A stretch of 64,000 nt of DNA from Strigamia acuminata (Eukaryota; Arthropoda; Chilopoda; Geophilomorpha; Linotaeniidae): positions 3,413,087-3,477,086 of the forward strand of contig OX442314.1 of the NCBI GenBank assembly GCA_949358305.1, read 5' to 3'. Each line of letters opens with the position of its first letter. The first letter of the stretch is position 1. The translations under genes and the position numbers were made by a program. Positions 33,901-43,901 of the stretch are shown piece after piece. The notes under the pieces are model-generated. The model was not told where the DNA came from and searched no databases. It worked only from the letters and a program-made list of their open reading frames with translations.

Positions 33901-36333
33901 GGCGCCATGTGACGAAGCGTCGCAAACGACACGCAATTTCGTCGTCTCTCGTTGCTCACGAACTACGGGGCTGTGTGGCAGGTAATAACATCTGTTTTTG
34001 TCGGTGTTTCCTGTTGGCACGTCTTCCACGATCCCCTCGGCTATTTGGCTGTTGATTACTTCGCGATACTTGGCGTACAAACTCGGATCTTTTTTGAATT
34101 TGCGAACCAAATTCCAAAATCGACGAAGGGCGATGTTATAATTATCTTCCAACTCGTCCTTCGAGACCAACCAAGGTAGTCGCACTTCGTACCGCACGCC
34201 GTTCCATTTTAACGATCGTTTGAATCCTTCGAGTGCTTGTAGATCTTCGTCTTGTCTTCCGGTGGTGGATTCGTGCATGATTCCGATTGTGTCCAGCTCC
34301 CAAAATTTCTGTAATTTTAAATCTAAACTTTCTTCATATTTAGTCAAGTTTACTGGAATAATCAGATTTTTTTCTTTTCTGTCAATTTCTTCGTTTGACC
34401 CGTGAATGGTCCAACCAAACATGGTTTCAAGTCCCACCAATCCTGGCCCAAGTCTCTCAACACGACCGTTCACAATTTTCCAAAAATAGTCTATCCCAAC
34501 CAAAATTGATACGTCACCGTGTCGGACTTGGTTCTGATCGATGTTTAGTCGAATTCCGTGTTTGTTCAGCATTGTTTGAATGTTGTCGTCTGCTCTCTTG
34601 ACCACGGAGCTGGTGATCCACGGCACCACGATTGCTTGCACCTCAATCCGACTGTTTTCCCCGTCTCGTGCGCACAAAGTTACTCGAACTTGTTTGCGCT
34701 GTGTCGGCGTCGGTTCCCGTTGACCAAACGGCACAATATTCATTACAGCTTCCCCGACCTCTTGTGCATTCAGTTCTTTTGATAACTTCTCTGTGATGAA
34801 CGTCCGGTGGCTTCCTCCGTCGAAAAAGCATTGCACCGTCCTTTTCCTTTCATCCGACTCAACGTCCACCATCAGCACCTGAAAATACAACTCATTTTTG
34901 TTAGCACTCCACACGGCTGTTGTTTTAATTTCCTCCGGGTCGTCGTCCTCGCAGAGCTGTGTATGATGGCGCCGCTTGCATTTCTCACACTTTATTTTCG
35001 CCGTGCATTTAGTCACCCGATGCCCTTTATCAAAGCACAAAAAACATCGACCCGCTCGCATCAAATTTCGTCTTTTCTTGTGGGGCGGCAGTGGGCAGGC
35101 TTCCGTCGCGTGCTCGGTGACCTCGCAATAAATGCACTCATTTGTGCTGATGGTGAGGGCGTTGACCGATGGCAGAGTCACTTTCTTTTTAACCCATTCA
35201 GTGTTTTTTGTAAACGTGGGTCGGCTTGTTTTCTTTTCCTCCAAATTTGACTCTTTGTTATAATCATTAGCGGCGGCCGTTCGCTCCCTCAACCCAATTT
35301 GCTTGTTTAAATAAGTGAGGAAAGCTTTAATGTCAGTCTCGTCGTCGTTGTCCCCCTGCGCGAATCCCATCGCGATAAAATCTGGCACGGCGGCCATCAA
35401 TTTTGGGCACAACAGAGCGCCAAATGTGGCCACTTCAACTTCCAAGTTCTCCAGGCTGCGCACGTGCAACTCGCACTCGTCATACAGCCTCCTGAGCGCC
35501 GTCAAATCCCCAATCTTTTTCACCGCTGGCACTCTTTCTATGGCGCGCAAATGGGCATTAATTACGACATTTTTCTTGCCAAAACGATTTTTCAAAAGTT
35601 CCTTGGCGGTTTCATAATTTTCATCGGTTGGATTAAGTCCAGCAACAACACTGGCCGCCGGCCCCTCCAAAAATGTTTTCAGATATACCAGTTTAGCCTT
35701 TGGTGTAAGTCTCTTATTGCTCCCGATTCCAATTTCGTAATTTGACCAAAAGTCGCACCATTTGGTCGGGTCCCCGTTATATTTGTTCATATTAATAGTG
35801 GGTAATTTCATAGAACCTGCATCCTGCTCCTCGTTGACCGGTGGCGGCACGGCTGGTGGCGGCAAATGGACTTGGACCTGGGCGGCGATTTGAGCGGTGA
35901 TGGCCTGTTGGTTCAGCAGCATCTGGGCGGCGATCGCGTCCTCCAGTTTTTTTTGGTTGGCGGCCGCTGTCGCCTCGTTCGCTTGTCCCACCTCGGCTCG
36001 TCGTATCTCGTCCGCGTGCTGCACTAAGTCCTCCATGTGGTCTATCAGGCGTTCCTGGTAGATGTCCGCTGTTTCTTGGTCGGCCGTGGCTTCATTGTCG
36101 TCGGTGATCAGGTTTCCAATCCGTTCGTCCAGTCCCGCCAAAATGTCCTTTTTGGCTTGTAGTTGGGCTCTGTGTCGCGCCAACTTCTTCAAATCGACCG
36201 GCACCTCTGCCAGCAAGCCGGCTGTCGAGTTGGTCAGCCGGGTGCACGCCGTTCTCGCGGTCGTGCGATTCCTCTTCAGCTTATCGATTTCCGAAATTTC
36301 GGCCATTTTTACGTTCAAAATAATTTTCAACAC
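30991..36333 (-). CDS. BEL/Pao Gag-Pol polyprotein, 1780 residues
   Basis: One uninterrupted frame. In order: coiled-coil-rich N-terminus; Gag domain of the type found in Pao elements (YNGDPTKWCDFWSNYE, about residues 185-300); zinc knuckles (CIYCEVTEHATEAC, CFLCFDKGHRVTKC) at about 400-460; aspartic protease of the FFDGGSH form; reverse transcriptase with FYVDDF; RNase H beginning IHVFCDASP; and integrase with H2C2 and the catalytic core (GIDFAGPL, YSDNAKTF, ERAAWWGGFWERM) near the C-terminus. It makes the proteins needed to copy and insert the element. All key motifs look intact. The stop lies within the 3' LTR. Confidence 0.96.
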   Translation of the reverse strand: MLKIILNVKMAEISEIDKLKRNRTTARTACTRLTNSTAGLLAEVPVDLKKLARHRAQLQAKKDILAGLDERIGNLITDDNEATADQETADIYQERLIDHMEDLVQHADEIRRAEVGQANEATAAANQKKLEDAIAAQMLLNQQAITAQIAAQVQVHLPPPAVPPPVNEEQDAGSMKLPTINMNKYNGDPTKWCDFWSNYEIGIGSNKRLTPKAKLVYLKTFLEGPAASVVAGLNPTDENYETAKELLKNRFGKKNVVINAHLRAIERVPAVKKIGDLTALRRLYDECELHVRSLENLEVEVATFGALLCPKLMAAVPDFIAMGFAQGDNDDETDIKAFLTYLNKQIGLRERTAAANDYNKESNLEEKKTSRPTFTKNTEWVKKKVTLPSVNALTISTNECIYCEVTEHATEACPLPPHKKRRNLMRAGRCFLCFDKGHRVTKCTAKIKCEKCKRRHHTQLCEDDDPEEIKTTAVWSANKNELYFQVLMVDVESDERKRTVQCFFDGGSHRTFITEKLSKELNAQEVGEAVMNIVPFGQREPTPTQRKQVRVTLCARDGENSRIEVQAIVVPWITSSVVKRADDNIQTMLNKHGIRLNIDQNQVRHGDVSILVGIDYFWKIVNGRVERLGPGLVGLETMFGWTIHGSNEEIDRKEKNLIIPVNLTKYEESLDLKLQKFWELDTIGIMHESTTGRQDEDLQALEGFKRSLKWNGVRYEVRLPWLVSKDELEDNYNIALRRFWNLVRKFKKDPSLYAKYREVINSQIAEGIVEDVPTGNTDKNRCYYLPHSPVVREQRETTKLRVVCDASSHGAKNKSLNDCLFTGPNLLPEIIRMLIHFRTFIYAAIGDIVKAFHQIGIHIDDRDCLRFFWLCDEWDGKGPLKLRILRQTRVLFGATPSPFLLNATIREHLMKYVEQYPETVLQVLLRFYVDDFINSNHDEAILTKTCYEVAEILKGANMELTKWMTNSSQVRERMTPSATNDKTITKVLGLIWDINLDVLSLEMNELLEKLEEKQITKRHVIQVVASIFDPVGFVSPFSVTGKLIFQGLWRLKLEWDKKLPEEEAERWQSWRNQVPLLAKIKVPRWMGFSSDFSNAQIHVFCDASPLAYGVVIYARVGNANNNKICFILSKSRIAPVKTITLPRLELMGALLSSRLIAKLNELPASRTICWTDSTIVLAWLKRGNSKTIPFVSRRVEEIQLNAPHAEWRHVPGKENPADLLTRGIDAQQLLDDQIWWKGPKWLSQNENTWPQVDIEPEFDEEADEQVNVVIDDEPPLKELLINLNTCSSWTSLLHRTGWVQRFADNLKRKERNGSPLSLDELRRAEHYWIGAVQQLYFSSEIKSIEAGRRVETDSVLSQIDCAFDDHHLLHVRTRLEWGEVRREAKGPWVLPGGQRITELLILDAHQRVFHGGLGDTLAEIRTRFWIPRARSCIKKIIHNCFICRKVQGRLMRQIEAPLPVDRVRRADPFQIVGIDFAGPLYQRAGNKCYIALITCAVTRAIHLELVSSMSTDDFVMALKRFFARRCVPEVIYSDNAKTFKRADAELRVLMGAIKSTKIGNFLSQRQITWKFIVERAAWWGGFWERMVRTVKVSLKKILGRRVLTFEELTTTLCEVEAMINSRPISYVYADAQEKEPLTPSHFLVGRRHISLPGTHQHDPKQMDAGAVELLKRWRLRERLLKQIWRRWNHEYLIELRVFRTDNIKRDLRVNDVVLIQDENQPRSVWAMGLVTLVFPGRDGKVRSCEVRLATGKKLRRPIQRLCLLEAHEDIVADVSDPPPV

Positions 36334-36377
36334 TCACGTTCTTGACACAAATTTTTCAGGTCCGGGTTAAATTAATT

Positions 36378-36395
36378 TCCCGGGTTTCGGCACCA
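36378..36395 (-). other. Primer-binding site, tRNA-Phe type
   Basis: The plus strand tcccgggtttcggcacca directly abuts the 5' LTR and matches the 3' end of eukaryotic tRNA-Phe including CCA over 18 bases. Confidence 0.85.
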
Positions 36396-36874
36396 TGTGA
36401 AAATCCCAGTTTGTGAATGTTAAAAGTTCGCTTTTTTGATGTAAATTCAGTTGGTTCAGGTTTCGAAAATTTCTAAGTTCTTTTTCAGTGTGTGAATACA
36501 AATAAATTCTAACTGCTCAACAAGAGCAGTCCTGCTTGGGTAAAGTGAAAGTTTGTACTGGTTTATTTTCGTTGAAAAACGATGTTAAATACATGAAATA
36601 ATTAGTTCTTGGAAACAAGAACAAAACATACAAATATAAATAGTTCTCAGAAAATGAGAACAAAAAGTCAAAAAAAGGTCAAAAACTCTAAACAATAGAA
36701 AACGTCACCACATCTGGTGTAAATTTAGACACTTCTAGAATCACAACAAAAGACTCGGGTTTTCCCTTCAAAAAATTCGCAGAAGGCAATTAAAACAGAT
36801 TACAGTAAAAACCCAAAATTTCCCAACACCAATTTAATACAAAATTAAAATACACTAAAACCCTAGTTTTTACA
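36396..36874 (-). repeat. 5' LTR of the BEL/Pao element (479 bp)
   Basis: By eye identical to 30517-30995. It should drive minus-strand transcription of the element, that is antisense to the ABCA gene. Confidence 0.95.
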
Positions 36875-36879
36875 TGCAT

Positions 36880-38288
36880 ACAGGTGAAAAAATGGGATCC
36901 GATCTCTTATTCAGCGGGATTTGAGCATAGAGCTAGGTTCACACTTGTCTTCACACTAGGGGCGACACAACGCAACGCAAAGCAAGAATGTCAAGAATTC
37001 TTGGAATCAAGCAGCTTGCATTGCATCAGTTTTCTTGCGTTGCGTCAGTTTTCTTGCGTTGCGTCAGTTTTCTTGCATTGCATCAGTTTTCTTGCGTTGC
37101 ATCAGTTTTCTTGCGTTGCGTCAGTTTTCTTGCGTTGCGTCAGTTTTCTTGCGTTGCGTCAGTTTTCTTGCGTTGCGTCAGTTTTCTTGCGTTGCGTCAG
37201 TTTTCTTGCGTTGCTTCAGTTTTCTTGCGTTGCGTCAGTTTTCTTGCGTTGCGTCTAGTGCGAACACAAATGTGAACGTAACTTAAGTTATGGGCTGAAG
37301 CCATGATGATCTTTTTTTAAGTTTAATTAAAACAATACAATTTTATTTTTTTACTTTTATTGGATTGAAGCGGTGGAAATAAACGGAAATTGAGCGCTGC
37401 TTTGGCATTCATCGGGCGACCCGCGGTGGCCTTTTTGGACGAGCCAACGACCGGGGTCGATCCGACGGCGAGGAGGAAGATTTGGAACATGATCAAAGAG
37501 TCGAATAAACATGGAACGGCCATCGTGCTCTCGTCGCACAGCATGGAGGAGTGCGAAGTGCTGTGTTCCCGCGTCGGGATCATGGTCAACGGACAGTTCG
37601 AGTGTCTCGGCGGAATTCAGTACTTGAAAAACAAATTCAGTCAGGGCTACACCATTTTGGCCAAGCTCAAACGCCTCGACAAGATCAATCAAAACGCGTT
37701 GCAGCGGTTCATCAAGAGCGAATTCCCGAGTGCAGCGCTTAAAGATGTTCACCAAGTAATGCTAAAGCTAAGTTCACGTGCATGCGTTGCTGCATCAGCT
37801 TCAACGTGCTTTGCAGCAATGCAAACGCGTGTTTAATCATGAATCAAGGATAACACGGACACGTATCCACATGTTCAGTGCATTTTACCACCGACAGCCG
37901 CATTGTATTCTGGGATTTAATGGATAACAAACATGCTGGGTTGGCAAGCAATGCATGACACATGATTGCTGTCATCCAATCAGTGCTCAGAACAATGAAT
38001 CAATAGGAAATAACACACGGAAATGTGTCTGTTTTATCGTTGGTTCATACTTTAATGCATTTGGTTTATCTTTGATGTGCAAATGAAATTAAGTAATTGT
38101 ATTTGTTGCAGGGTTTAGTCCATTACCAGGTGAAAGATCCGGATACAAAGTTGACGAAATTGTTCGAGTCGATGGAGAAAGCAAAAACAACTTTTGATTT
38201 GGAGGATTATTCCGTGACTCAAGCGACGCTAGAACAAGTGTTCCTTTCGTTTGCGCGAAAACAACGAGAAGTTAGCGACCAAAATTGA
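36880..38288 (+). pseudogene. ABCA gene B, exon block 3: rest of NBD2, separated by BEL/Pao
   Basis: The last four bases of the cut exon (36880-36883, acag, then gtgaaa) are followed by exons 37371-37755 (YSGG signature completed across the junction, Walker B AFLDEPTTG, H-loop SSHSMEE) and 38112-38288 (C-terminal tail, TGA). The reading frame is intact, but these exons can no longer be joined normally to 30333-30516 unless the 6.36-kb insertion is spliced out. Confidence 0.8.
36932..37284 (+). repeat. Foldback element with 17-bp tandem repeat (copy B)
   Basis: Counterpart of 7708-8018 with more copies of the ttgcgttgcgtcagttttc-type unit. It lies in the intron between the cut exon and the signature exon of NBD2. 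Confidence 0.75.
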
Positions 38289-38593
38289 TTCTGTGCCTCT
38301 TGAATGTTCAGTATTACTCTATTTATTGTGTAAACCTAGAAAAATTGTGCATTTAAATTATTTATAGTAAAGTTTGTTTTATATGTATATACTAATTAAT
38401 GTGCATAGATCAAGTCATCGAGATTGTTATAGCCGGAAATTTATGGCAACATTTGCTATTTTTTATATTTTTATTTTTAAACTTTCATCATTTTCTTTGC
38501 ATTTACTCACTTATTTTTGAAGATAATAGTTGAATTCGTATTAAAAATGATTTTGAAAATATTTGTCAATTTTGAATTTTGATTCTAGTCTCT

Positions 38594-38900
38594 CGGCGGA
38601 CGGTCGTCGTGGTTGTACAGTATATTCCAAATTGTACAAACATCAAATTTCCAATGACTTTCCAACACTGAATGCAATTGTTTCCAAATGACTTTTCATA
38701 GCATGATATATTAAATTTCCAAACAGTTAAACACATATTTTTCAACCAGTAAAGTTAAGATTTCCAAATGTAAAATATGAGTTTCCCATAAGTAAATAAC
38801 AACTTTCCAAATATAAAATTTGATATTTCTTTTTTCATAAAAATTCTAAATAAGTTAAATCTCAAAATAAATCTCATAAAAATAAATCCCTGAAATTTCC
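38594..38900. other. Unique AT-rich sequence with repeated ttccaa motifs
   Basis: Past the end of the segmental duplication the sequence is dense in tttccaaat and ttccaatgacttt. The same motif returns at about 39590-39780, so the 1.2-kb interval may be one degenerate repeat. No gene is seen. Confidence 0.4.
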
Positions 38901-39235
38901 ATAAAAATTCAATACATCTTGAAAATATGCAGAAGATTCATTCCTGAATCCTGAATTCATTTCTAAATCCTGAAATTTGAATTCATTTCTGAATCCTGAA
39001 TCCTGAATCCTGAATCCTAAATTAATTATTGAATCCTGAATTCTAAATCCTGAATTCATTCCTGAATCATGAATTCATTCCTAAATCCATTCCTGAATCC
39101 TGAATTCATTCCTGAATCCTGAATTCATTCCTGAATCCTGAATTCATTCCTGAATCCTGAATTCATTCCTAAATTCATTCCTAAATCCATTCCTGAATCC
39201 TGAATCCAATAATCTTAAATCCTGAATTCATAAAC
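38900..39235 (+). repeat. Tandem repeat of tcctgaatcctgaattcatt type
   Basis: An irregular array of tcctgaa and ttcattcctgaa units, with occasional tcctaaat variants. The minus-strand frame at 38874-39059 (…GFRIQDSGF…) is a product of the repeat and not a gene. Confidence 0.85.
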
Positions 39236-40578
39236 CAAGGCTATGATCATAGCCTCAACACAAAAAAATGAGCAAAATCAACTGAAAGCAATAATAAAAC
39301 TCGCATTGATATGATGGTGTAATAAATTATAAAATCAAATTTAAATGATACACAACAAAATTTGTGTCAACTTTTTATTTCATCTAAGTCCAACAATAAT
39401 ACTCTAATTATTTGTTGAAGTACAAATGAAAAAACCAATCCCATATTTAATAAATATAAATTTTCTAGTTTTGAATTATGTTCGCCATCTTGTGATAAAC
39501 CCATACAATTTACAAGCTGGAAACATAGGATCTTTAGTCATTAATTTCTAGGCTTGTGAAATGGGGGGGGGGGGGGAATGAAAATACAAATTTCCAAATT
39601 TAGTTTAATTTAACTTTCCGTACATTTAACAAAAACTTACATCATTATCTTTCAGTGTTGAAAATTTACAGAAATTCAACTTTCTAAAAAAATATTTCCC
39701 ATTTTCTTTCCGTTATATTTCCAAACTGGAATTTATACAATTTCACTTTTAACTTTCCAATGACTTTTTTTTTGGAAATCCAAAATTTTTTGCAGTGATA
39801 ACAACTTGTTTCGGAGTGTGGCCTGGACGAGATGGATTTGCATAGCAAATCCAACAGTTTTAAGGAGTATTTTAGTCGTTTTAGTGTATTTTTTCTGTGA
39901 AAACAGAAGACCAGTGTACATTGGAATGCGGCAAGTATGAAATTTCAATTAAATTAAACAAAATCATTTTGAAATCGAAAAGATGAGAGATAATTTCGTT
40001 TTTATGACTCTGTGGTTTAGTTTTTGAGTTTTGCGTGCAATCGGCAATGAAATTCCTTCGAAGTATGGCCCATTTGTTTGAAAACTGTTGTGCTTTTGTT
40101 CTTTAATTTAGTTGTGAAGGACTAAACCGATAAACCACTCCAGTTGTGGTTTCTGTTTTTGCGGTTTTTGATATGGTTCATGGCTGTTTTTGATGTCCAT
40201 GCACTGTCAGTTTGGCCGTTGTATTTGCTTTGTCTTATTTCTGTTGCTTGTCTGCCGCTTTGTCGCACTTCCTCTATTGCTTTCTATCCTTTCTCTTGGA
40301 ATGAACTTCTTTTCCCTGCATTTTGAAACACAGCAAGTGTAGAATTTTTGTTTTTACATCATGGGAATCGACTGTAAACACTGTTCTAAAATATGATGGA
40401 TTTATTCACTTAAGATTGTGAATACACTTCAATTGTTGTTAAAACATGGCGATTACACATTTAGACTGAACAAGGATACAGGAAGTACCCAAAAACGCAT
40501 AGCTTTTCACTAGCCTCAAACAAGGTACATATTAATCATACATTAACACTGTACAGACTACTTTCAGACGCAACATAT
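39236..40578. other. Intergenic sequence, no gene recognised
   Basis: AT-rich. It contains a run of 14 G at 39563-39576 and a further ttccaa block at 39590-39780. Open frames of about 60-70 codons (39733-39948, 40144-40326) show no recognisable features. Confidence 0.5.
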
Positions 40579-41125
40579 ACAGGGTGGTCAGAAAGTTTGG
40601 TTCACAGTAAATAATTTCCAAACTGTTTTAGATGTTGATTTAGCAAAATGACTGTCAGGGTAGTATTTTGGGGGAAATCCAATTACGACATCTAACTTGA
40701 CCTCAGAGGTCCATCCATATTTTAACTCGAGAACCGTGACAGATAGAGAGAAAAAGTGAATTAGAAAGTTGTAGAGCACCATCTACAATAATTAGTCTAA
40801 AAATGTTCTTAAAAAATTATCTCTTACTGAAACGTTTTGAGGAAAAAAGGTTGGAAACGTTAGTCTACACAGCTTTGTAACTCAGCTTTGTAATCTAAAA
40901 CTATTGAGGCAACCAAGCTAATCTTCAATTAGGACACTTTATTGGGTTATACTTGTAAGTGGAAGAGAGGAAACACAAAAGAAAGGAAATAATTTATTTT
41001 GGAAATACATTCCAACATGTTAGATTTAGGTTACAAAGCTGAGTAGACTAACGTTTCAAACCTTTTTTCCTCAAAACTTTTCAGTAAGAGATAATTTTTT
41101 TAAGAACATAGACTAATTAGATGGT
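40579..41125. mobile_element. Composite MITE: acagggtgg element ending in a long hairpin
   Basis: It starts ACAGGGTGG, like the relic at 2076. From about 40776 to 40882 and 41029 to 41125 the sequence forms an inverted repeat: accatct..attagtct, ttcttaaaaaaattatctct, gttttgaggaaaaaaggtt, acgttagtcta and cagctttgtaac on one arm pair with the other arm at high identity. The loop is about 145 bases. This is a typical foldback structure and a strong potential RNA hairpin. Confidence 0.75.
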
Positions 41126-41351
41126 GCACATCGCTCATTTCAATTAACTTTTATCAAAGAATAAACAAAGGATTGTTACAGGAAAACAATTTTTCTAGAC
41201 AATCCATCACAAACTATTTTTAAATGTCAACAACAGCTCTATTGTTACATTGCTCAACTCAATTTATTTGTATAGAACCAAGAGCAGGTGCTAGACTATT
41301 TGTAATCTATTTATGAAATTGACGCACACATTCATTGGCAAATGCAACGCG

Positions 41352-41359
41352 TATATAAA
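41352..41359 (+). promoter_or_regulatory. TATA box of secreted-protein gene 1
   Basis: TATATAAA lies 94 bases upstream of the ATG. The same box occurs in all four copies at 88-94 bases from the start, followed by aaacaccac, so transcription likely begins about 30 bases downstream. Confidence 0.7.
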
Positions 41360-41445
41360 CACCACACAACACTAGACAAAACACCACAAATTTGCCAAGC
41401 TGCCACTACTGTTTCTCTGTATTTATTGCTCGTCGCCATAGCAGA

Positions 41446-42292
41446 ATGTTCAACTTCAATTGTCATTTCATTCTCATCTTGACCGTTATTTATACAACCA
41501 CTGCAACTGACGAGCAGGTAAGTTAACTTTACACAATTAAATTACTAATTTATACATTTATTTATTTATTTTCAAGACTTGTGATGCGACAGATAAGTCT
41601 GCGAAGGTGTTTTGCAAGGTTTTGGAAAAGGGATTCACTCAAGACGATGGCAAAGTATTCATTAAAAATTCCAGTAAATTAAGTATAATTCTTTTTAAAT
41701 TTTTATACAGTTTAGCAAGTACGTCTGTGGCTGTGCACAAGCCATCATAAAATCGCAAGTAAATCCCAAAGTCATAAAAACAAAACTTATTCGTCTTTAA
41801 CTAATTAAGACTTCTGTTTTTCATATTTCAGCCCAACCTTTGCGATACGAAAAGTTATGATTATTCACCAGCACCCAAGTGTGGAGAATTTTTCAAATCA
41901 GTATGTTGGAGTTAAAACTACCTTTAATGAAATTTTTACTATTTAAAAACGATTTTTCTGCATTTACCGTGTCTAGAAAGAGTTTAAAGAAGTGAGCAGC
42001 AAGAGGAGCTTGCTCATCGATTATTATGTTGACGTTATGTTCAAAAAGACCTTTAAAGGTTGTACCAAAAGCGTGGACAAAGTGGCTGAACAAGCAGTTT
42101 CAATTTTTCAGCCTGGATTAGCTTCAGATACTCTAGGTAAATGAGAAATATATCTATTCGTCGTTGTTAAGTCATTTTTTTTATTTCATTTTAGGTTTCT
42201 TGATTGAAAAGTCATTTAAACCTAAAGCGGTAGAATTATATCTGGAATGTTACCATCAATTGATAAAATTGGAATCCGAAGCTGCGGAGTAG
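41446..42292 (+). CDS. Secreted cysteine-rich protein, array gene 1
   Basis: Six exons: 41446-41517, 41577-41654, 41711-41758, 41832-41900, 41977-42136 and 42195-42292 (TAG), giving 174 residues. I do not recognise the family. Residues 1-20 form a signal peptide (MFNFNCHFILILTVIYTTTA). The mature part of about 154 residues has eight cysteines: two in exon 2 (TCDAT, VFCK), two in exon 3 (VCGC), two in exon 4 (LCDT, PKCG), and one each in exons 5 (GCTK) and 6 (ECYH). That would allow four disulfides. All introns are short (56-76 bases) with GT-AG ends. AATAAA at 42368 is a likely polyadenylation signal. Same exon layout in all four copies. A role outside the cell is inferred from the signal peptide; the activity is unknown. 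Confidence 0.8.
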
Positions 42293-42449
42293 ATTTTGTT
42301 CGATTAAAATTCTCGGTATTTTGTGTGTGAATTTGTGTGTGAATTTGTGTGCAGAAAAAGAATCAAGAATAAATTGAATACAAAAAGAATTTTTATTCGT
42401 CAAATAAATTTATATATATTTGTTGTCACCACTTAGAAATATTTATTAT

Positions 42450-42900
42450 TTTTAATTACTCTGGTTTGCACATGGCAAACCAGCCTGCTGTGTCTTGGGG
42501 GTAAAAACTTCCCAGGCATCACACCTCACCTCAATTTGGCTGGGGTGAACTACTGCACATTGACCATTTTGGTGCAATAATTCCTTTGTTGCATCAAAAT
42601 GCACTTATTATGGATATCTGCTGCGCAGATCCAAAGTGTGCTGGCCTCAAATTTACAGTTTTGGCACACTCTTGATTTCACCAACGCACATACAACAAAC
42701 CTTGTCATTGCTCTGCCAATTCCGCGAGTACTGACTGTGTTAAGTTTTGTGCGAATCGAGACATTTTGCTGTATTCTCTCCATTAGCAAATTCAGCCTTT
42801 TCCGTGTGTATCAACACCAGTTGATACACGTATTTTGTGAATTATCCCGTAATCTCTGCTTGTGAGCAGAGCTCTTTCCCATCACAGCCGCCAAGGACCA
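42450..42900 (+). repeat. Downstream part of the array unit (unit 1)
   Basis: The sequence from ctctggtttgcaca through ccagcctgctgtgtcttggg, ccaaagtgtgctggcc and ctgccaattccgcgag recurs after each gene (about 45630-46020, 53700-53890, 56510-56960). It is part of the tandemly duplicated unit. Short frames here have no recognisable product. Confidence 0.75.
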
Positions 42901-43363
42901 CCATGAGGATCCCTGAAGTCCACACCGTCGCCGAGTGAGTAAGATAGAGAGTAAACATTTTCCTGCCATTTCCACACGTACGAACGAGAGCAATTTTTAG
43001 GCGAGTCCGACTCGCCATTTTCGCCAATATTCGCGCTCAACGATTAACCGTCGTTGTTAGCGCTCTCCTTTGTTCCGCGTGAACAGAAGGAATTTATTCC
43101 TTTCTTTCCTATTTTTCCAGCTTACTAACCGCTAATTCTAGTCAGTAATTCCTTAACAAATTCAGCTATTATATTTCATTAAAATCGTTTGTAATTTTCG
43201 ATCAAATAAAGTATATTTGTCATTTTTATTCAATTCAACCGCTGTTTTCCTTTCATAAAAATACCCCTAGACACCATTTTACAGGCCTATAAACGGCATC
43301 TCAATTGCGAGTTGCTTGACAATAAGGTAAGTATCTTTTCAAGCAAATTCCCGGATCGCAACA
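42900..43363 (-). mobile_element. LTR fragment or solo LTR, related to 57183-57612 in opposite orientation
   Basis: Read on the minus strand it matches the plus strand of 57290-57600 in several blocks (gcaattgagatgccgttta, gtgtctaggggta, ttgaattgaataaaa, aactttatt). The surrounding array unit is interrupted here compared with unit 2 (45960-45985), so it is an insertion. Exact ends are unclear. Confidence 0.6.
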
Positions 43364-43901
43364 GAGTGGCCTATTTTCCATTGGCTCAGCCGCATTACTC
43401 CTAACTGTGGACTGTGTGCTATTACCAGGAAAAGTAGTTTTGTGTTGTTTTTAATTTGTTTGATTACTTTAATAATTGTATTTTATTAGAAAATGTTTTT
43501 CAATTCAAAAAATAAAATGTATTACGAATGTATTAACATGCATTTGATTTTGACAAAAAGTTTGAATAGAATGTGATGTGGTTAAAACACAATTATTTAA
43601 AATGGCTATTGATGTCTGCCATGATGTCAATTGCTATGATGACATTTTAGTGCAATTTTTGGTGGTTTTGTTTTACATTTTGCAGAATTTGGTACTTTTT
43701 ACTGCAGAAGACTTTTCTGCATAGCATGTTGAATTCTGCAGAACCTTTTTCTCTTGGGTTTGTCAGGAAAGCAAACATTTCTCTAACAATAGGTAATTGA
43801 TTACAGTGTCTGTACATTGTAATGCAATTAATGTGTTTGGGTCTATTTTTTTGGATCACTGCACAAGTGAAATGGCTCAGCCAATGAAAAATAGGCCACT
43901 C
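43364..43901. mobile_element. TIR element of 538 bp
   Basis: Terminal inverted repeats of 28 bp with two mismatches: gagtggcctattttccattg at 43364 and its inverted partner ending ataggccactc at 43901. The interior has no transposase. No target duplication is evident. It adjoins the LTR fragment, and together they form the insertion in unit 1 that ends near 43925. Confidence 0.6.

Larger units (their letters stand above)
30512..36879 (-). mobile_element. BEL/Pao LTR retrotransposon, complete and young
   Basis: The element spans 30517-36874, flanked by 5-bp target duplications tgcat (30512-30516 and 36875-36879). The uninterrupted sequence is seen in copy A at 7646-7650. Both 479-bp LTRs appear identical by eye, and the polyprotein frame is complete, so it may still be active. 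It sits in an exon of ABCA gene B, in opposite orientation. Confidence 0.97.
21039..38288 (+). pseudogene. Second ABCA-family transporter gene (copy B), 5'-truncated and disrupted by a BEL/Pao element
   Basis: Sixteen exons joined by GT-AG introns in consistent phase would encode about 1328 residues: end of TMD1, NBD1, acidic linker, TMD2 and NBD2. Two defects suggest it is not functional. First, exons for the N-terminal helix and first extracellular loop of TMD1 are not found between 9021 and 21039. Second, the Q-loop exon of NBD2 is cut by a 6.36-kb BEL/Pao element four bases before its donor. The upstream and downstream parts could still be transcribed. Copy A to the left keeps an intact NBD2. 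Confidence 0.8.
24072..38593 (+). repeat. Segmental duplication, copy B (interrupted by BEL/Pao)
   Basis: Counterpart of 1209-9336. From 25073 to 30469 it shows no visible difference from copy A. Outside that stretch differences are frequent, including several percent in the first 150 bases and coding changes in the NBD2 exon (KLKRLDKINQNA versus KLKRPDKVNQNG). It carries the BEL/Pao element at 30517-36874. The unit may extend further left than 24072, but copy A is not visible there. Confidence 0.95.

Noticed and set aside
41893-42093. Minus-strand frames repeated at each array unit (45081, 53158, 55957)
   Set aside because: They are the reverse strand of exons 4 and 5 of the secreted-protein genes, kept open by the conserved coding strand.
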